Below are positions 1 through 12,140 of a stretch of DNA of 64,000 nucleotides, piece after piece. Under the pieces are notes generated by a model, which did no database searches, was not told the DNA's origin, and saw only the letters and a list, made by a program, of their open reading frames with translations. Position 1 is the first letter of the stretch. Every line of letters begins with the position of its first letter. Made by a program: the position numbers and the translations under genes. This stretch comes from Pisolithus tinctorius. Its lineage: Eukaryota; Basidiomycota; Agaricomycetes; Boletales; Pisolithaceae. The DNA is taken from contig JANFAH010000010.1 in NCBI GenBank assembly GCA_024663395.1, positions 1,054,001 to 1,118,000 of the forward strand, in the 5' to 3' direction.

Positions 1-3000
1 GGTAAGAGAAAACAAGAAAAAGGAAACAAAGTAAGTAAGAGATCAAAGGAACACTAGATACCAATAGGAAACAGAAACAGAAACTGAGGCTGGTTGAGAC
101 CAGTCCTGATTGGTATGGGCCGGGTTTACCCAGGTAGTGGGAATGGAATTCTTGTATGAGTTCAGACACATTGTCCAGCTCTGTAGCTAGTACCCAAGTG
201 GTTTCTTCATCAGTCCCCTCATAGCCAGTCCACTGGACTAAGTACTGAAGCCAACACTGGCAACACTGGTCAACCTTAGAGTCGAGGATTTCTGCTACCT
301 CCAACTCTAGTTCACTGTTGAATTTGACTGGTGGGGGTGGTGGTTGAGTCTGGTTTGGGATGGTATTAGGGATGGCTGGCTCAAGTTGGGAGACATGGAA
401 GACTGGGTGTACTGCACACATTGAGTCCAGCAGGCCCAGTCTGAATGAGTGGGTACTGGCCTGAGCCATGACCAGGTACAGTCCAAGGTTCATCTCCCAG
501 AGCTTCTTGGATGGCTGAGTTGACTGGAAGTATTTGGCTTTGACATATACTTGGTCACTGACCTTGAAGTCCAGAGCCAGCATGTGTTTAGCATCAGCTG
601 GGCCTTGGTATTGTTGTTGAGCAAGAGTCATTTCTTCCCATAGGTATTGGTGCAGTGAGTCTAAGTCAACTGCATAGTCACAAGCCCAAGCAGAAGCGAG
701 GTCGCACTCTGGGTACACTGAGATGTTAGCGTGGTAGCCCTTATTGGCAAAGAATGGTGAGATACCAGTAGTAGCACTAGGGGCATTGTTGTAAGCAAAC
801 TCGGCCAAAGGTAGTAGGTTGGCCCAGTTGTCCTGTTGGTAGTTACAGTAGACTCGGAGGTACTGTTCCAGTGTCTGGTTAGTTCTCTCAGTCTGGCCAT
901 TACCTTCAGGGTGGTAACCCAAGGTGAAGTGTAAGCACATATCCAAGGCCTTACTGAGTGACCAGAAGAAGTGGGAGACAAACTCCAAGCCTCAGTCTGA
1001 GGTTACATGGGCTGGCACTCTGTGCTTCAAAAAGACATGGAGAAGCAATAGTTTGGCAAGTTCTGGGGCTGTGGTGGTGTGATGGGTAGGGATAAATATG
1101 GCCTGCTTGGAAAGCCAGTCAACTACTACAAGAATGGCTGTGAAGCTGGATGAGGCTGGGAGCTGTCAATGAAATCCATAGATATGGAATTCCATGGTTT
1201 CCCTGGCACCGGGAGTTGTTTGAGGAGGCCATAAGGCTGATGGCAGGGAACCTTAGCCTGAGCACAGGCCATACAGGACTAGACATAGTCTTTGATGAAT
1301 GTCCTGAGGCCAGGCCGGGTATACTCACACCATATGAGCTCTAGTGTGCAGTTTTGGCTGAAGTGGCCAGACAGAGGGTGGTCATGCTTGAGGCACAAGA
1401 CCCTAAGGCAAAGGTCATTTGAGTCTGGCACATAGATCCTTCCATCAAGCCGAAGGAAGCTGGTGTCATCTACTGACCACCAGGGATCAGACATGTTGGA
1501 TAGGTGGATTTGTGAGACTGGGTCATCCAGCAGTGTGGTCAGGATATCATTGTGTAATTTTTCTATATCCATTAAGGCAACTGTTTGTAAGACCAGGTAC
1601 TCAAGGTATGTCATGTGAAGGGAGAATGCTAGTTGCTCTTGGGTGAAGACTGGTCTCAGGTTCTGTGGGTTCACTCAGGCATAGCTGCTATCCCCCTCTT
1701 TGGGGTAGACATCCCATCATCTAGTTAGGGTGTTGGGCTTAGCCCCAAGCTTACCAGGCCTGAACCTGATGATCATATTGAACTGCAAAAGGAATTCAGA
1801 CCAGCAAGCTTGGCAGCGAGTGAGTACCTTAGAGGTAGAAAAGTACTCTAGGTTCTTATGGTCAGTGACAACATCAACTGGTGAGGCCGAACCTTCAAGG
1901 TAATGGTGCCAGGTCTGGAATGCTTCAAAGATTGCAAGCAATTCCTTGTCATGGGTATCATAGTTCAACTCTGGGGCCGTCAGAGTCCAGGAGTAGAAAG
2001 TGACTGGATGAATCTGGCCATCACTGCAGGTGATAGATAGAATACCAGCAATGGCATGGTCCAAAGCATTGGTCTTGACAGTGATAGGAACCCCAGGGAT
2101 GAAATGAGTAGGACCAGTGCAGTGGTGAAGGTGGCCTTGAGGTTGTTGAATGACCAGTGGCATTCCTCAGAGAAGTTCCAAGGAGCCCCCTTGTGGGTAA
2201 GCTGAGGCAATGGTATGATGATGTCCAAATAGTTAAAGATAAAACAGTGATAGAAGTTAGTGAAGCTGAGGAAAGATTGAATGTCTTTGACCTTGTGAGG
2301 CTCAGGCCAATCACAGATGGTCTGGCCTTTTTCCTTCGACATCGTGAGGTGGGAGGGGAAAGATGGAATCCAAGGTATTTGACCGAGTCCAAGTGAAACT
2401 CACACTTCTCTGGCTTCACATAAAGGCCATGAAGCTGAAGCTGGTGGAGGACTTCTTGGACATGCTGTTTGTGAGACTCCTTATCTCTGGAGTAGATCAA
2501 AATGTCATCTAGGTAGATGACCACACAGACATCCAACATATCTGCAAAGATAGTGTTGACAAAGTGCTGGAAGGCAGCTGGGGCATTGGTGAGGCTGAAG
2601 GGCATCACTAACCACTCATAAGAACCATACTGAGTCCAGAATGTGGTCTTCCATTCATTGTCTGGGGCAACCCAGATGAGATGGTAGGCATGCCAAAGAT
2701 CAATTTTAGTATAGATCTTGGCTCAGCTTGGTGAATCTAAAAGGTCAGAGATGAGTGGGAGTGGGTAGCAGTCCTTCTTAGTGATTTTGTTGAGGCCATG
2801 GAAGTCTACACAGAGCTGGAGGGAGCCATCCTTCTTTTTGACAAAGAGGACTGGTGCAGCATAAGGGGAAGAGGTAGGCTGAATGCATCTGGTAGTAAGG
2901 TTCTCATTGATGAAAGTCCAGAGAGCTTGCAGCTTGACCAGGGACAGTGAGTAGATGGTGCCAAGAGGCAGGGTTGTTCCTTCCTTGAGTTCTATCTTCA

Positions 3001-3600
3001 GGTCATACTCCTGGTGTGGTGGGAGTGCTGAGGCCTTGGCCTTGCTGAATACATCAGCAAAGTTATGGTACTCTTCTGAGACATTGGGTAAGGCCAGAGG
3101 AGAGGAAGCCAAGGCCAATTGGGCTTGAGCTGAGTCTGAGGGGCAGAGCTGAAGTTGGAACTGGACATACCCTTCTAGTTTGCAGGTGCATACAAAGGCA
3201 GCTGTATTAATTAGAGAAACAAGAGGAGCCTTCAGGGGGGTGTGAGCCAGGGAGTCAGAGACCGGTACAGACAGTGCAATGCTGGGTTGGTCACCAGGAC
3301 TGGGGTCAGGAAGGCCAGTGGGAACCAGGCTTACAGGGGGTGTTGATGGGGTTGGCATCCCTTAACTCCAGCAGGCCAATCAGTGATGGTATACTGGTGA
3401 ACATACAGCAGATCAAGCAATGACTTCCAAAAAACATGTTTCTGGCCTTGTGTGATACCATTCTCTTCTGTGGCAGCACTTCAGAGGATGAATATGAATC
3501 ACTCCAATTAATTACTACAAAGTATAAATCCTCAGGCTGCATATTGCATATGGCAGCCTGACTGTGAGACAAGTTGCAACTTGGCACTTTCCATCCTTTG
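1..3600 (-). mobile_element. Degenerate Ty3/gypsy chromovirus C (partial)
   Basis: Remnants of one gypsy polyprotein read from right to left: protease/RT linker near 3,358, reverse transcriptase to about 2,020, RNase H to about 1,717, integrase to about 640, then integrase C-terminus and chromodomain to about 120. It runs off the left edge of the window. The protein resembles that of gypsy A (12.1-17.3 kb), so the two belong to one family. CpG is strongly depleted and the reading frame is broken many times. No LTR is visible. The 5' side (gag) is lost near 3.4-3.6 kb, where another sequence begins. Confidence 0.85.
120..3358 (-). pseudogene. Gypsy C pol: RT, RNase H, integrase, chromodomain
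   Basis: The RT start is in 2,723-3,358 (motif [12 protein letters not shown] and an FHGLNK-type motif). The RT palm lies in 2,021-2,608 and keeps the catalytic YLDDILIYS box. RNase H is in 1,717-2,163 (DHKNLEYF, then a degraded connection domain). The integrase zinc-binding part is in 1,279-1,674 (HDHPLSGHF). The catalytic core is split over 661-1,328, and a chromodomain (YLVQWTGYEGTDEETTW) lies near 200-300. At least five frame breaks or stops separate these blocks, so no full-length product is possible. Many lesions fit CpG transitions followed by indels. Confidence 0.85.
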
Positions 3601-3667
3601 TAAATTTCTACCATTCAAGCTCTACCACTTAGCAGCAGAATGCTTGGAGCATCTCTCTGCTAAATGT

Positions 3668-3717
3668 CATGGGCTTGGTGCCCTTGACAGCCCCTGAAGG
3701 CTTGGAGCCTTCAAGGG
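3668..3717. repeat. Pair of TTGG-loop hairpins, copy-1 flank
   Basis: Two adjacent inverted repeats: GGGC around loop TTGGT, closed by GCCC (3,671-3,683), and a stem of about 10 bp around loop TTGGA (3,692-3,717). The same pair, with different but still complementary stems, occurs at 31.6, 32.6 and 33.9 kb. The surrounding 3.4-4.35 kb holds no convincing gene. It is a CpG-depleted relative of the non-coding block upstream of gene copy 2. Confidence 0.6.
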
Positions 3718-5185
3718 TGGTCTTGGTGTCAATCTGGTGATCAATTGCATGGATGACAATGACCCTTGTTGCTCAGTCCTGGAGATTTGTTTCAGCAACA
3801 ACTTTGCCCAAAGGTCACTGTACCTCTGACATTTGGTCTACATTATTTGCTCAATTTGGCTATCAATCGTGTGAAAGGGACTGCATCTATCAGACTCCAT
3901 TGACCCTGCTCTCATCAGTGACTGCCCTTAGGGGCTTGAATGATTCATTTTCCATCTAGTAAGCCCATTCCTTTCCCTATTACTGGATACTGATGAACTC
4001 TTGTGGTTTTTCAGTCCTGAGGAAACCCACTTTCTGGGTTGCGCAGATGGAATACTGCCATTCTGGATTTCGATTGGAATTCCACCCATATGTTTCCATT
4101 TTAATAGGTGTGTCATCCATGCTATGCATTACAACCACTTCTTTCCTGCGTGCTTTTCCTTCATCTCCCTTACATTGTGTCCTCTTTTTGTGGTTTCATA
4201 TGTCCTTGCTGACACTATATCCAGAACTTTGCATGCTGAGACAACATGTTCTAGATGGATTTTTTTTCCCATGTGGTTCATCTTGTCTTGATGTGCTCTG
4301 ATCTTAAATACTTGCCTTGCATCCCCCTATTTCTCAACACCCCCATACAACCATGCCCCACTCTGCTGATATCCTGGAGCCTTTGAGGGACTCTGTTGCC
4401 AACTTGAACACTCATGTTCTTCACAACTGAAGGATTCCATCCTCACAAAATGCCCCAGTTTCCAAACAAGTAAAAAAAGGTGGTGCTGTTGTCTCTAATG
4501 ATGGAGTGCAACATGCACTGCAAGCATTTCCCAATTTTTCATAACAGAACATGTTGAAATAAATTGAAAGAAGAGATACAATGTTATTTTGGATGTTTTC
4601 AAACACAAAATCCAAAAGTAATAATTTACTTTCTGTTGTTTTCTGCTCACAGCAATCTACTCTGAAGGATATGATTGGCAAACTGAAACTGCAGCATGCA
4701 GTCCAGCCTCCTGAAGGCTGGAAAGAGCACATGTTTGGCCTGAGAGATAGAAGACGCTCCTTGACACCTCATCCTTCCATTGCAAATACCCCAATACTCC
4801 CTTCCCCTTCCCTGTGCCTGGATGACCAAATCAGTGATGAGGACTCTGCAATGGAGGAGGTAGAGAAGAATCCTGACAACAATGAAAATGAGGATGACTA
4901 GCCTTCCAGTAATGAGAATGAGGATGATCAGCTGTCTGGTAGTGAGAACAACAATGACCTGCCATCTGGTAGTGAGAAAGAGGATGACCAGCTGCCCAGT
5001 AGTGATGACAATGACAAGGGTTCTGATTACAATGAGAATGAGAATGATGACAAGGAGATGGAGAGCTCGAGCAACTCCTGTGGTAGGTTCTTCTGTTTTG
5101 TATCCCTTGTTCTCTCACATTTCTTTCAGATAATTCTCATTTCTTTTGATTTCATGGTTTTGTGCCTCTCTGGTCATGCAATGGT

Positions 5186-5224
5186 GGGCTTGGTGCCCAA
5201 TTGTGTTTCAAAGCTTGGTGCTTT
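5186..5224. repeat. Two TTGG-loop hairpins in an intron of copy 1
   Basis: GGGC-TTGGT-GCCC (5,186-5,198) and AAAGC-TTGGT-GCTTT (5,210-5,224) lie in the intron after the acidic exon. Copy 2 has counterparts at 35,238-35,310 in the equivalent intron, partly with altered stems. Confidence 0.55.
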
Positions 5225-5368
5225 GGATACTCATGACCATTTCCTGCTGCCCATCATTCCCTTGGTTGTTATATAGATAAAGAATTGTTGTGATCCTGTT
5301 CTGTTACCATCAATATATGTATCTGCCTCATGTTGACATGTTGACTCCTAGATGATGATGATGCATGC

Positions 5369-8133
5369 TGTGAGTCAAAGTGTGGAAAGTTGGTATAAAC
5401 CAAACAAATCCAACACAAAAGACAAATAAGAGCAAGTGGTGGTTTGCCTCTGCAGATCCTGGAGTGCAGAAAACCTAAGAGGGGGAAACTTTGATGGCAG
5501 GTGCTCCTAGCGCAAGTCATTGACAAGTTATGCAGGAGTAGACAAGCAAGGGACAACTGGACAGGGGATGCTGAACAGAGTGAAGGTGTTCAGCCAAAAG
5601 GACTTCTAGAATGATGGACTTCAGTAAAAACACTCTCCTGGTGCAAGTCATCAACAAGTTACACAGGAGTGGAGGGATGACTAATCAAGACTGCTGACTA
5701 AGAATGGAGGAAGCTTCAGATAAATGATGGAGGTAGATAGACCCCTTTGTAGAGCCTCAACTACCAATGATATGAATGAAGACAGATAGACTCTTCCAAA
5801 TGAGCCTCAACTGTTGACAACAAGGTATGCACTGAACTGACTGCTGGATTGCTTCTGATTGCTTGTGGATTGCTTGGGGGTAGCTAAGTACATAGGGGTT
5901 TATATACTGTGGGGGGAGCACAGCTTGTAACAAACAAGGCACAAATGCTTGGTAAGTAATGAGTAAGGACTGAGTAATCATGATGAGTAAGTGAGAAATG
6001 AAAAGTAAGCAAGCAATGAAGATTGGCAAGTATTGGCAATGAACAAGTCAAGGACAGTCAAAATATCACAAAATGAGTCAAATGGAGTCAGAAACCAAGT
6101 AAGCACACTGATACCACATTAGGGGGTGGCAATGCAAGTCAGATCTTGGTGGAGAGATCTATAGATGCAAAGATGGCATGACAGATGGACAGTGTTTCCA
6201 GATAGGGAAGTATTAATTCCAGAATTGAAGGGCATGAGTCAGGCATCAAAGGGGGCTAGGGCATTGGGGGTCTGTGGGGCAATGGGAGCATAAGCAATCA
6301 CGTCTCCCTCCCTTCCATCCTCTCAGTGAAGTTAACAAAAACTTCATGGACAGGGCTCTGATGGAGGAGGAGGAGAAGGGGGGACATCTTCTGCTGGATC
6401 TTGCAGTAAGAAGGCAAGATGCATGTCATACTCATTGTGAATGTGATCAGGGAGGCTGGAGAACAGTAGACTATGCTGCAGCTGTCACAATGCAGGAAGA
6501 ATGATGGACAAGACTGGAATAAAGATGTTGCAGGGAGCAGGGGGGAATGATCCATATGTGTCATGTCCATGACTCTTGGACTCAATCCCAGTCCAGTCTG
6601 GACCCCTAGCCCCTAGCTCCAGTCAACTCCAGTCCTGGTCTGGCCTGGCAAACACAACCCTGGCCCTGTATAACCCAACTCCAGCCTGAATAACTTAAGT
6701 CTGGTGTTTTACCCCTATCTCCGGTCCATTCCGGCCTCCTGGCCTTGTGCTGTTCCACCCTGGTCCTCCCAGGTCCATGTCCAGGTCACCCAGACATAAC
6801 TCCAGTCTGTTTTCCTTGTTTGTGCTATATTTAGTCTTGTCCTTTTGTCTGACTTTGCTTACTGTACAATCCTGTGTCTGACCCTGGTTATGCCAGTCAC
6901 CCAGACTTTGACTATTAGCCTTGGCACAGCCCCTATGGCTGTCCACACTCTTGCTAATCTTCTTGCTAATAGCTTATTAACAAGTCCAGCTCTATGTTCA
7001 TTACTCTGGACTGGCCTCATGTATTTAACCCCTGTACATACTTCATAGCAACCCAGTCAGAATATCAATTTAGTATTACCCTCAACCCCATACTACTCTC
7101 TGAGTCTACTCTATAGCTAAGGCCAAGCATTAAGCTATTCCCAGCCCCTTGTCCTAGACCTCTCCCTGGCTTGCATAAGGGTACAGCACATAAGCTGAGA
7201 CCAAGGGAGGTAGATCCAACCCTGGACTGGCTTCCCCCTGTGCGCACTCCAAGACCAGTTGGTTTCCCACACTACCGGCCTTGTTCCCATGCTCCCCGCC
7301 TTAAGTCCAGTCCTCTGGACTTAACCCCTGACCTCCAGTCCTAACTCTGGTCCAACTGGACTTAGCCCCTGTCTCCCAGCCTTGACTCTGGCCACCTGGA
7401 CTAGCCCCTGTCACCTGGTCTTGAAGCCTGGTCACCTGAGGGTAAACCCATACTTAACAATGTGCTTCATCAACTGGGGAGACCAAAATGACCACATAAG
7501 ACCTTTCTAACTGAGTGACAGACCTGAGGCAACCAAAGAACATCCTTCTGGAAGTCATACTGACAAGGAGAACATGCTGACCAAGCTGCATGGGATGAGA
7601 TGGGGCTGACAATGATGGGATGAACCAGGGGGCTTCAGGATGGAAGCTGGTGGGAATGCCTGGCAGATATTCATAGCCACTGTCTCTGGCAAATGAGACA
7701 AGTGAGATGATCAATGAAGAGGGGGCCATGATTGATGGACTTAGCAAAATGAACATCTGATGGATGGAGTGCTGTAGAAATGCATAGGGTGTGAGGATCC
7801 TCTCCAAATTTGGAAGGCAGAATCGTGTGGCTGAGCACTTTAAGCAAGTGTGAGAATGGAGTCGATATCTTTGGAAATGGTGGAGATATGACAAAAACCA
7901 GAATGCCATACACAGGGGCTAAAAACCTTTAATGCATGCTTAACTCACTTCCTCTTTTCTCTTTTGCACTGACAACTCATTCTTGTGTAAAGGATGACTG
8001 CTCATGTCCAGCAGTCTTTCTACACATGAGGCCTTTACTCTTCATCTGCATGGAATGGGCACTGTGTGCAACTCATTGATGAGTTAGGCAGAGTCAGCTG
8101 TAACCATGTCCACACCACCTTTGGTGTGTGACA
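5369..8133 (-). mobile_element. Solo LTR-1, CpG-depleted copy inside copy 1
   Basis: Reverse-complement relative of the element at 36,115-37,922. On the minus strand it begins TGTCACACACC and ends GACTCACA. Its flanks are ATGC (5,365-5,368) and ATGT (8,134-8,137), a 4-bp target duplication with one change. A 901-bp LTR (6,559-7,459) is nested inside. Without it the length is about 1.86 kb, close to the 1.81 kb of the other copy. Short ORFs in it have counterparts in the other copy but match no known protein. Confidence 0.75.
6559..7459. mobile_element. Solo LTR-2 nested in solo LTR-1
   Basis: A 901-bp TG...CA element (TGTCATGTCC ... CTTAACA) is absent from the other LTR-1 copy at the corresponding position near 36,781. 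Flanks ATATG (6,554-6,558) and ATGTG (7,460-7,464) fit a 5-bp duplication with one transition. The interior is rich in short CCAGTC/CTGGAC-like repeats. A truncated inverted relative lies at 50,978-51,717. Confidence 0.7.
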
Positions 8134-9528
8134 ATGTGCTTGCAATGCTCAGACTGTTTCTTGTGCCCAGTCCCTGCTTCCCCCATCCTCACCACCCATC
8201 TACAAGTCTGATGACTCCACCCATCCTGTAGGGGACATTGTCCATCCTTGCCAAGAAGGTGGCCCAATCTATACTAGACTTCAGAAGAAGGGCAAAGGTA
8301 GGGCTATAGATGCCAAGGACATTGCTGCTGCAAACCACAGTGACTGTGACACCCAACTCCCAAACCTCAAGAAGCCAGGGAATCTGTCCACTGCAGTGTT
8401 AGATGAAATATGTGCTTTTGCAAAGGATGTCAAGACAATGGCAGAAGAACTTGGCCAATGGCATGGGTGGTCTACATGCAACATAGTCATTGCCATGGGA
8501 TTTAGTGTTAAGGCTTCTCATACCAAAATTAATGAGGCCAACCTCTTCTGCTCATGGTATTGGGACACACAGCCCAAACCAGATGGTGGTATGGCTTTCC
8601 TCCCTCTCACATCTACTGTTCTAATGTCCTGACCAGCCAATCAAAATTCAATCAACAATTTGATTACGAAGGAGTACAACACCTCATGATAGGCATCCCC
8701 AAGGATGACTTTGTGGCAAGGAGGGAAAAGTTAAAAGCCATCTATGAGTGGAGTGAGAGCTCCTCTGCCATACCGACTAACCGATCTGTCAAATCTATTG
8801 CAGCTAGAGTGGACAATGCAAAGACACAATTTTCTGGATTGGTATGTGGTTGCAACTGTGCAGCCATTGATTCTCATCATTCCACAGGCAGAGGTGTGGT
8901 CCAATCTCAAGGATATTGAAATAGTTGGAGCAGTAATGTATGTTGGACAGAACCCTGCAGGATGTCAAACTTCTGGCATATTTGGAGGCTCTGAGACAAT
9001 AAGAAACTTCATCAATGAAAATGGCATTGATGTCCAGTCACTCATGAATAAGTATACAAGTAAGTCTATTTCTTGCATGTTTCATTTGACCTCATTGGAT
9101 TGTTGTAGGTGTCTCAGGAATGGCAACAGTGTGGATGCCAGGGTGGCCAGCACTGGTTCCATTGGAGATGTGGGTTCTGCACTGGAACTATGTTGCCATA
9201 CAAAGGAGACTCCAAGAGACTGCAACTGCAGAGTATTCGGAAGCATGATGAAGGAGAAGATGTTGGCTGCATTGAGAGATCTGCACAGTAAGTTATTCTG
9301 TGTAGAGGTCATTGATATTTTGGATGCTGACCCTTTGAAGGGTGAGATCATGCTTGTCAAAGCTACCAATGGTACTGTTTTGCAGCAGATCTCAGATGAT
9401 CCAGAGTGGCAGAAGTCCCTCAAGGAAACAGATCGCCAGCAGCAAGGCATGGAGGTCCTTCGACAGCCACAACCCTGACTGCAGCAACAACTCCCTCTTC
9501 CCTCTTGGAAGTGACCCCACATGGAGGC

Positions 9529-10519
9529 TGTCAAGTCTTGGCCTACTCCAACCAACTCCAATGCTATATAAGGTCTAGAGAGTGGTTTGGAAGCAAATCT
9601 GACACACAGGAACAGAACTCTGACTAGCAGAGTGTTGGCAGGAACAAAGACTGCTGAAGCAAGGGTGGAGCAGAGTGAGGGTGTCAGGTTTAGCTCGTGC
9701 ACTACCCCCTTGCACGATCTCAGCCTTCATATTTCAGAGGGAGAGTACAAACAGAGAGTTGGAGGTAACTGTTGGAACATAAAGTGCCCCTGTGGTACTT
9801 GACCACTGTGCGATGTTTTGGCTGCTTACATAAGCTGAAATAGCGCACATACTTGTAGTATTTGCTACTAGTATTCCCTCAGTAGTTTGTTCACTACTGA
9901 GGGTAAGTCTGTTTATATTACAAGTATTCTACTATACTGACATCCTGTAGTGGCCTACAGGTACATTAATACACTCAGTAGTTTGTTCACTACTGAGGTA
10001 GCCTACAGATATTTCTACAGTAACTCTGACAGACAGAGGTCAGAGACAGAAGGAGTAGGAACTAAGTTGATATTCATGCTGAGGAAATGGCAGAGTATGA
10101 TACATGCTTTTATACTACTACAGAGGTACAGTAACCAGATTTGGAACTGACATACAGAGACTCAGAAATTTTCAAGTAAACACATCCTAGACGATGAATG
10201 CAGGGTAGACAGAGGACATATGAATGGGTAACATAGAACATCCAGAAAAGGAAACAGTCCAGGCACTGGACCATGTGGTGCATGTGCTGTGGAGTACCTG
10301 ACTGCATGCTGTCAGGGAGAAGTCCGAAGGTAGTCACATGACCACTCAGAGAATGGTCTGCTTGGTCCAGTAGGAGAGCAACACAAGTCTGACAGTAGTC
10401 AGAGTGGAGATGGTTCATAGATGATAGAAGGTGGGTGGAGTTGGTGTGGAGTGAGTGAATGACCAGCAGAAAAAGGTGTGGAGTTAGTGATGATGTAGGA
10501 TGAACACACAGTCATGACA
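9529..10519 (-). repeat. Gypsy A 3' LTR
   Basis: TGTCAAG ... TCATGACA. It is colinear with 17,345-17,533 plus 49,402-49,952. It contains a foreign 250-bp solo LTR plus its 5-bp duplication (9,770-10,024). A TATATAAG box lies at 9,565. Confidence 0.88.
9770..10019. mobile_element. Solo LTR-3 (250 bp) in the gypsy A 3' LTR
   Basis: TGTTGGAAC ... TTTCTACA with a perfect 5-bp duplication GTAAC (9,765-9,769 and 10,020-10,024). It is absent from the 5' LTR of A, which gives the empty site. It contains two copies of the palindrome CTCAGTAGT-TTGTTC-ACTACTGAG (9,876-9,903 and 9,974-9,997). Confidence 0.88.
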
Positions 10520-10698
10520 GTGCCCCCCCCTGAAGGCCACACATACAGGATGAGATCAACACAAGTTGATCATTTGAAATTATTCTGATGCCTCAAGGAT
10601 AATGGGTTTAGCCATGGTGGAGCTCCATTGGAGTTTGAAGTACCACTTAAAAAACATGTGTTAGGGTACTGAACCTTCATATCCCATCCCCCACCATC

Positions 10699-11939
10699 AT
10701 GTCTTTCCAGCACCAGAGCAAAACCCCCCAGCCAACCCCTGGCCATGTCTGCAACTACTCCCAAGTCACAGACAAGGAACTGGCTGTCCTGACAGATGGG
10801 TCCACCAACACTGAGCAGGAGAAGTCTGCAGAGAAGGTGTGCCAATGAGAGGAGGCCAAGTGGAGAGAGTGTGTGTACAAGGCAGAGCACAAGGCCAAGC
10901 ATGAGGAGGCCAAGAGGTGGAAGGTGGAGGAGGAGCAGTTGGAGGCAGAATGGAGGAAGAGAGTGGAAGAGGAGGCCCAGAGGAGGGCCATGGAGGAGGA
11001 AGAGGCTCGAAAGAAGAAGGCAGCAGAGGAGGAGGCAGAGGGCTCAGGCCAGGCAGGACAAGGCTGCACAAAGGTAAGTGGCAGAGTACTGTGAGTCAGG
11101 CAGAGCTGACCTATTTTATTTTTATTTTTATTTTTATTGACCTTATTCTACTGCAGGTGAACTGGTGCAGTGTATGACATCAACACTGCCCAGAAGGTCC
11201 CTGGGGCCTCTGTGGTGGTCACTGTGACCAGGAGGGCCCCCTGCACTCGCTGTATAGCAAGTCTGATGGTGGGACAGTGCAAGCCAGGGCAAGGTAAGAC
11301 CAGGGCTTGCATGCCCTGTCATAACAAGAAGAAGACATGTAGTTGGACATGAGAAGAGGTGGCAGTGGGACCCTCACAGAAGAGAGCAGGGATGGGGAGC
11401 TCCCAAGGAGAGAAGAAGAAGAGGACATGAGGGAAGGGAAAGGAGAAAGTGACAGAGATGGAGGAGGCAGATCATGAGTGGGAGGTAGGCAGAGAAGGAG
11501 ATGAGCCTGCGACCCCACTCAAGGGTCCCTTGGGTGTGGGGGTCCACACACGGTGGGTGGAGTGGGAGCAGGAGTGACAGCTGCAGGCCATGGAGAGGCA
11601 GGCTGAAGCACACAAGGTCACTGCACTGGCCTTTGAGAGGATGGCAGAGGCAGCAGAGCAGATGGTGGTGGCAGCAGAGCAGACAGCCAATGAGTGGGGG
11701 CTGTACTGCGCCTGGGTGGAGTGGGTGGAGATGAGGAGGAGGGAGGATGTCTGAGAGGCCAGGATGGCTGAGCTCGAGCACACAGGTGGAGGTTGGAAGA
11801 GGCCTCAGTCAGAGGCGGTGGAGGACCAGCAAGAGGAAGCAGATGAAGGTGTGGAGGGGGATATCGAGGAAGAAGTCGAAGGGGAGCAGGAAGGTGGTGA
11901 AGAACAGGAGGGTGGCAGAGAGCAAGCAATGGAGGAGTA
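10699..11939 (+). pseudogene. Antisense accessory gene of gypsy A, zinc-cluster-like
   Basis: A plus-strand ORF set between the 3' LTR and pol of A, opposite to the retroelement genes. It starts MSFQHQSK. A TGA about 49 codons in is followed by a long Glu/Lys/Arg-rich coiled-coil-like stretch (10,850-11,070). After an intron with a T-rich tract (about 11,071-11,157) comes a Cys-rich block: CTRC, then C, then CMPC, then C at 11,240-11,345. The C-terminus is acidic (about 11,800-11,939). Several stops make it a pseudogene. The layout matches the intact gene at 18,498-19,594 in gypsy B. Confidence 0.6.
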
Positions 11940-12140
11940 GAGGAGTTTTCTTTTTCTTTCCCTGTTTCTTTTGTCTTTTGTTTTTTGTTGTATATTTTTT
12001 GTACTACTACGAAATAGACTTGTGATTTTCCTTGTGACTCTGAGAAGTGAAACAGATAAGCAGAGAAAACTCTAAAGTACTTAAGGTAGTGTGGTAAAGG
12101 GCAGAGTGGGCCCATGGAGGAAGATTATGTGAGCGGAGTA

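Larger units (their letters stand above)
4353..9528 (+). pseudogene. Copy 1 of the KDZ-linked gene of unknown function, 5' part
   Basis: A decayed paralogue of the gene at 34,713-39,782. Exon 1 (from 4,353) aligns but has an in-frame TGA where copy 2 has an arginine codon. The next exon (4,650-4,901) has the shared QPPEGW-EHMFGL-DRRRSLTP block. The region 8,396-8,630 has the shared SHTK-NEANLF-SWYW motif. Exon 8,655-8,840 has a KLKAIYEWSESSSA-type block, and 8,890-9,062 has VMYVGQNPAG and GIFGG blocks. The 3' exon carries SDDPEWQKS and ends at 9,528, where gypsy A is inserted. The exon that carries WQQLLEF in copy 2 is missing. CpG is almost absent, and intron positions match copy 2. The gene continues at 49,953. 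Confidence 0.8.
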
